Below, piece by piece: positions 63,613-64,000 of a DNA stretch of 64,000 bases. The notes under the pieces were generated by a model. It was not told the DNA's origin. It searched no databases and saw only the letters and a list, made by a program, of their open reading frames with translations. Position 1 is the first letter of the stretch. Each line of letters opens with the position of its first letter. Origin of the DNA: Candidatus Binatota bacterium (GTDB lineage: Bacteria; Desulfobacterota; Binatia; UBA1149); the NCBI GenBank assembly GCA_012960245.1, contig DUBO01000050.1:140159-204158 (forward strand), written 5' to 3'. The position numbers were made by a program, and so were the translations under genes.

Positions 63613-64000
63613 TTACTCGGTCCTGCAGTTCTCGTCACAGCCGTCACCACTCTGCGGCCGGCAGCGGCCATCCGGGCACTCGGCGGCACTGCTGCAGGCA
63701 AGCCCATCGTTGGCGCCGCCCAGGCAGCTGCCACCGTCGTCACATTCCTCGGTGCAGCCAACACTTGCGTCACCGCAACGACACAGGATCAGCTCGCTGT
63801 GAAACGAGATCGCTCCTGGCCCGGTCAGTCCGGCAGCGCTGTTGATCGCGCCGCTGGACGTCGAGGGAATGCAGAACAGCGAAGCCGTGGTCGGCCTCGA
63901 GGTATCTGCCTGGCAGGTCGCGGGCGGCGCGCAGTCGCCGTTGCTCGTGCAGGGAGCGTCGTTGTTTATGTCGCCGCCCATGCAGTGGCTGCCAACCGGC
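63613..64000 (-). CDS. Cys-rich secreted protein, DUF4215-type C-terminus (5' end outside window)
   Basis: The frame is open to the window edge, so only the last ~128 residues are seen. They contain about 18 cysteines: GSHCMGGDINNDAPCTSNGDC, ILCRCGDASVGCTEECDDGG, AECPDGRC and GDGCDENCRTE. The 'EECDDG...GDGC...C' pattern is the DUF4215/myxobacterial cysteine-rich repeat, here with an insertion between the two halves. Such proteins are secreted and disulfide-bonded. The nearby VKOR-DsbA gene could supply the disulfides. Confidence 0.75.
   Translation of the reverse strand, partial: PVGSHCMGGDINNDAPCTSNGDCAPPATCQADTSRPTTASLFCIPSTSSGAINSAAGLTGPGAISFHSELILCRCGDASVGCTEECDDGGSCLGGANDGLACSSAAECPDGRCRPQSGDGCDENCRTE

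Overview
The window is a 64 kb chromosomal segment, high in GC by eye, from a Gram-negative bacterium. Evidence for Gram-negative type includes a PagL-like deacylase, a secretin, SurA-like and OmpA-like envelope proteins and LspA-type lipoproteins. Several features recall deltaproteobacterial or myxobacterial lineages: a large S41 peptidase with CARDB-like repeats, a DUF4215-type Cys-rich secreted protein, a UXX-star glutaredoxin-like protein, and the priA-def-fmt-rsmB-rpe order. The exact phylum cannot be fixed from sequence alone. No insertion sequence, prophage, CRISPR array or rRNA operon was seen. No gap between genes exceeds about 300 bases.

Layout. 0-13.3 kb, mostly plus strand: the end of an SdiA-regulated-like protein, glmU-glmS (UDP-GlcNAc synthesis), a RibBA-type gene with a degenerate GTP cyclohydrolase half, a PagL-like protein, a DsbD-like thiol protein, a DEAD-box helicase that appears to start at AUA, a CstA-type carrier, an acyltransferase, an alkaline-phosphatase-superfamily lipoprotein and a small UXX-star/glutaredoxin protein. 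13.4-18.6 kb: two small unknowns, ileS-lspA, and a tandem pair of glycine-zipper lipoproteins, the second carrying an OmpA domain. 18.6-28 kb, minus strand: priA-def-fmt-rsmB, rpe, tRNA-Pro(CGG), a DjlA-like protein, a structured intergenic element, then glnB and glnA with terminators. 28-43.4 kb, plus strand: a PilM-like gene and a secretin, aroC-aroK-aroB-aroQ, mfd, a SurA-like protein, pdxA, phosphomannomutase and uvrA. 43.4-46.1 kb: cysteine desulfurase plus an A-type Fe-S carrier, and two small unknowns. 46.1-49.7 kb: a YhhQ-type transporter, pepA and a CCA-adding-type enzyme.

49.8-54.3 kb is a selenocysteine operon, selA-selB-selD. The selD gene carries an in-frame UGA at its catalytic position, followed by a small hairpin at bacterial SECIS spacing, so the selenophosphate synthetase is itself predicted to be a selenoprotein. 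No tRNA-Sec gene was found here. 54.3-64 kb is envelope and secretion oriented: a parvulin lipoprotein, a large S41 peptidase, a lone LuxR-type regulator, a VKOR-DsbA fusion, a TMTC-type O-mannosyltransferase-like protein with TPRs, a Ser/Ala/Asn-rich lipoprotein, and the C-terminal end of a Cys-rich DUF4215-type protein. These last four could form a cassette for oxidising and glycosylating secreted surface proteins; that is inference from adjacency.

The most interesting points are the UGA-containing selD, the AUA start, the PilM/secretin pair without other pilus genes, the cloverleaf-like inverted-repeat element at 20.75-20.87 kb, the DsbD-like protein lacking one membrane cysteine, and the VKOR-DsbA/TMTC/surface-protein neighbourhood.
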